From Streptomyces longispororuber (lineage in GTDB: Bacteria > Actinomycetota > Actinomycetes > Streptomycetales > Streptomycetaceae): a stretch of 33,568 bases of DNA. The notes beneath the pieces were generated by a model. That model made no database searches. It was not told the origin of the DNA and saw nothing but the letters and a program-made list of their open reading frames with translations. The stretch covers positions 1 through 33,568 of the forward strand of contig NZ_JAMOLN010000112.1 of NCBI RefSeq assembly GCF_024448165.1. The letters run 5' to 3'. The translations under genes were made by a program, and so were the position numbers. Below, piece after piece: positions 32,168 through 33,568 of this stretch. The stretch's first letter is position 1, and each line of letters starts with the position of its first letter.

Positions 32168-33568
32168 TTGCCGCCGTCCTTTCCGGCCTTGCCGCCGCCT
32201 GTCCGCTGCCACCAGTCGCGGAAGGACTCCGCCGGCACAGTCGGCAGGTCCCGGGTCGCCGTCCACGCCCTGCCGGGGCCCGGCACCGTGCGCGGATGGA
32301 AGCGGCGGGTGCGCGAGGCCAGCCGCTGGCCGGCGCCGAGGGCCGCCGGGTGGGTGAACGCCCAGCGGGCCGCGCGCATCGCGGCCCGCTCCGCCGCGTG
32401 GCCCTTCGCCGGCTTGAGGGTGACCTTCGCGCCGCGCCGGGTCACCTCGCCGCCCTGGACGACCCGTTCGCGCAGGTGCACCAGGACCTCGGGGATGTCG
32501 ATGGCGACCGGGCACACCTCGTAGCAGGCGCCGCAGAGCGACGACGCGTAGGGCAGCGAGGCGTCGATCTCGCTGGCGGTGCCGCGGAGCTGGGGGCTGA
32601 GGATGGCGCCGATCGGGCCCGGGTACACCGAGCCGTACGCGTGGCCGCCCGCCCGCTCGTACACCGGGCAGACGTTGAGGCAGGCCGAGCAGCGGATGCA
32701 GCGCAGCGCCTGCCGGCCGACCTCGTCGGCGAGGGTGTCGGTGCGGCCGTTGTCGATCAGGACCAGGTGGAAGGTCTGCGGGCCGTCGCCGTCGGTGGTG
32801 CCGGTCCAGGTCGACGTGTACGGGTTCATGCGCTCGGCGGTGGAGGAGCGGGGGAGCGTCTGGAGGAACACCTCCAGGTCCTGCCACGTCGGCACGGTCT
32901 TCTCGATGCCGACGACCGAGATGAGCGTCTCGGGCAGGGTCAGGCACATCCGGCCGTTGCCCTCGGACTCCACCACGACGAGCGTGCCGGTCTCGGCGAC
33001 CATGAAGTTCGCGCCCGAGATGCCGACCTTCGCGCGCAGGAACTTCTCGCGCAGGTGGAGGCGGGCGGCCTCGGCGAGCTCGGCCGGGGTGTCGGTCAGG
33101 CCGTCGGGGGCGGCCCGGCCCCAGCTGCCCATCTCCTTGGCGAAGATGTCGCGGATCTCGCCGCGGTTGCGGTGGATGGCGGGGACCAGGATGTGCGAGG
33201 GGCGGTCGTCGCCGAGCTGCACGATGAGTTCGGCGAGGTCGGTCTCGTAGGCGCGGATGCCCTCGGCCTCCAGGTGCTCGTTGAGGCCGATCTCCTGCGT
33301 GGCCATCGACTTGACCTTGACGACCTCCGTCTCGCCGGTCTCCCGGACGAGGCGGGTGACGATGCGGTTGGCCTCGTCGGCGTCGGCGGCCCAGTGCACG
33401 GTGCCGCCCGCGGCCGTGACCGACTCCTCCAACCGGACGAGGTAGTGCTCCAGATGACGGAGCGTGTGGTCCTTGATCTGCTTGCCGGCCTCGCGCAGCT
33501 GCGCCCAGTCGTCGAGTTCGGCGACGGCGCGCGCCCGCTTGTCGCGGATGGTGTGCGTGGCGTGCTTC
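32164..33568 (-). CDS. lutB: Lactate utilisation protein B, LUD domain with Fe-S motifs (5' end outside window)
   Basis: At least 467 codons of the iron-sulfur subunit of LutABC are present; the start lies beyond the right edge. Reading from the edge, THTIRDKRARAVAELDDW and IKDHTLRHLEHYLVRLE give the N-terminal region. The LUD domain follows (VKVKSMATQEIGLNEHLEAEGI, GISGANFMVAETGTLVVVES). Two 4Fe-4S motifs then appear, RCIRCSACLNVCPVY and CGACYEVCPV. The C-terminal tail is Lys- and Gly-rich (GGGKAGKDGGK), longer than the functional core needs. I expect only a few tens of residues to be missing. lutA, the (Fe-S)2 cysteine-rich subunit, usually precedes lutB and should lie just to the right. 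Confidence 0.93.
   Translation of the reverse strand, partial: KHATHTIRDKRARAVAELDDWAQLREAGKQIKDHTLRHLEHYLVRLEESVTAAGGTVHWAADADEANRIVTRLVRETGETEVVKVKSMATQEIGLNEHLEAEGIRAYETDLAELIVQLGDDRPSHILVPAIHRNRGEIRDIFAKEMGSWGRAAPDGLTDTPAELAEAARLHLREKFLRAKVGISGANFMVAETGTLVVVESEGNGRMCLTLPETLISVVGIEKTVPTWQDLEVFLQTLPRSSTAERMNPYTSTWTGTTDGDGPQTFHLVLIDNGRTDTLADEVGRQALRCIRCSACLNVCPVYERAGGHAYGSVYPGPIGAILSPQLRGTASEIDASLPYASSLCGACYEVCPVAIDIPEVLVHLRERVVQGGEVTRRGAKVTLKPAKGHAAERAAMRAARWAFTHPAALGAGQRLASRTRRFHPRTVPGPGRAWTATRDLPTVPAESFRDWWQRTGGGKAGKDGGK

Overview
The window looks like chromosomal DNA of a streptomycete or close relative. It is very GC-rich with strongly G/C-biased third codon positions, uses GTG starts and leaderless genes, and ends transcripts with GC hairpins that lack T tracts. 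It carries a secreted chitinase with a DasR-type operator in its promoter, a PAS-GAF-PP2C-HATPase regulator and many ABC transporters. No rRNA, tRNA, insertion sequence, integrase, attachment site or CRISPR array was recognised.

Region A (about 1-12,700) holds a TetR regulator, an aldehyde dehydrogenase, a zinc alcohol dehydrogenase, a second TetR regulator, a metallo-beta-lactamase (MBL) fold alkylsulfatase, a SulP sulfate permease, a SpoIIE/RsbU-like phosphatase-ATPase and a second alkylsulfatase. Alkylsulfatases release alcohol plus sulfate from alkyl sulfate esters. The alcohol could pass through the two dehydrogenases to a carboxylate while SulP handles sulfate. I infer a possible intracellular sulfate-ester degradation island. 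This has not been shown, and the genes form several transcription units.

Region B (12,796-15,857) holds a beta-CASP MBL-fold nuclease-like protein, a ManD/RspA-type sugar-acid dehydratase of the enolase superfamily and a 72-residue protein of unknown function.

Region C (15,893-25,622) concerns polymer and oligomer use. It contains a secreted GH18 chitinase, a convergent secreted protein with two discoidin domains and a beta-helix, and a divergent five-gene Dpp/Opp-type importer operon (lipoprotein, two permeases, two ATPases).

Region D (25,628-31,497) starts with a pirin that has a clear leaderless promoter. An OpuC-type quaternary-amine importer follows, split in two: two permeases and the lipoprotein form one tightly coupled operon, while the CBS-containing ATPase is convergent, on the other side of a DAO-family FAD oxidoreductase. 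This suggests uptake plus oxidation of an N-methylated amine.

Region E (31,520 to the right edge) holds lutC and most of lutB, the L-lactate oxidation genes, read leftwards. lutA would be expected just outside the window.

The observations most worth following are the two-sulfatase cluster, the twin TetR operators at 899-945, the 16-bp hairpin between the aldehyde and alcohol dehydrogenases, the DasR-like element in the chitinase promoter, the 22-bp palindrome before the OpuC operon and the 15-bp minisatellite inside the phosphatase gene.
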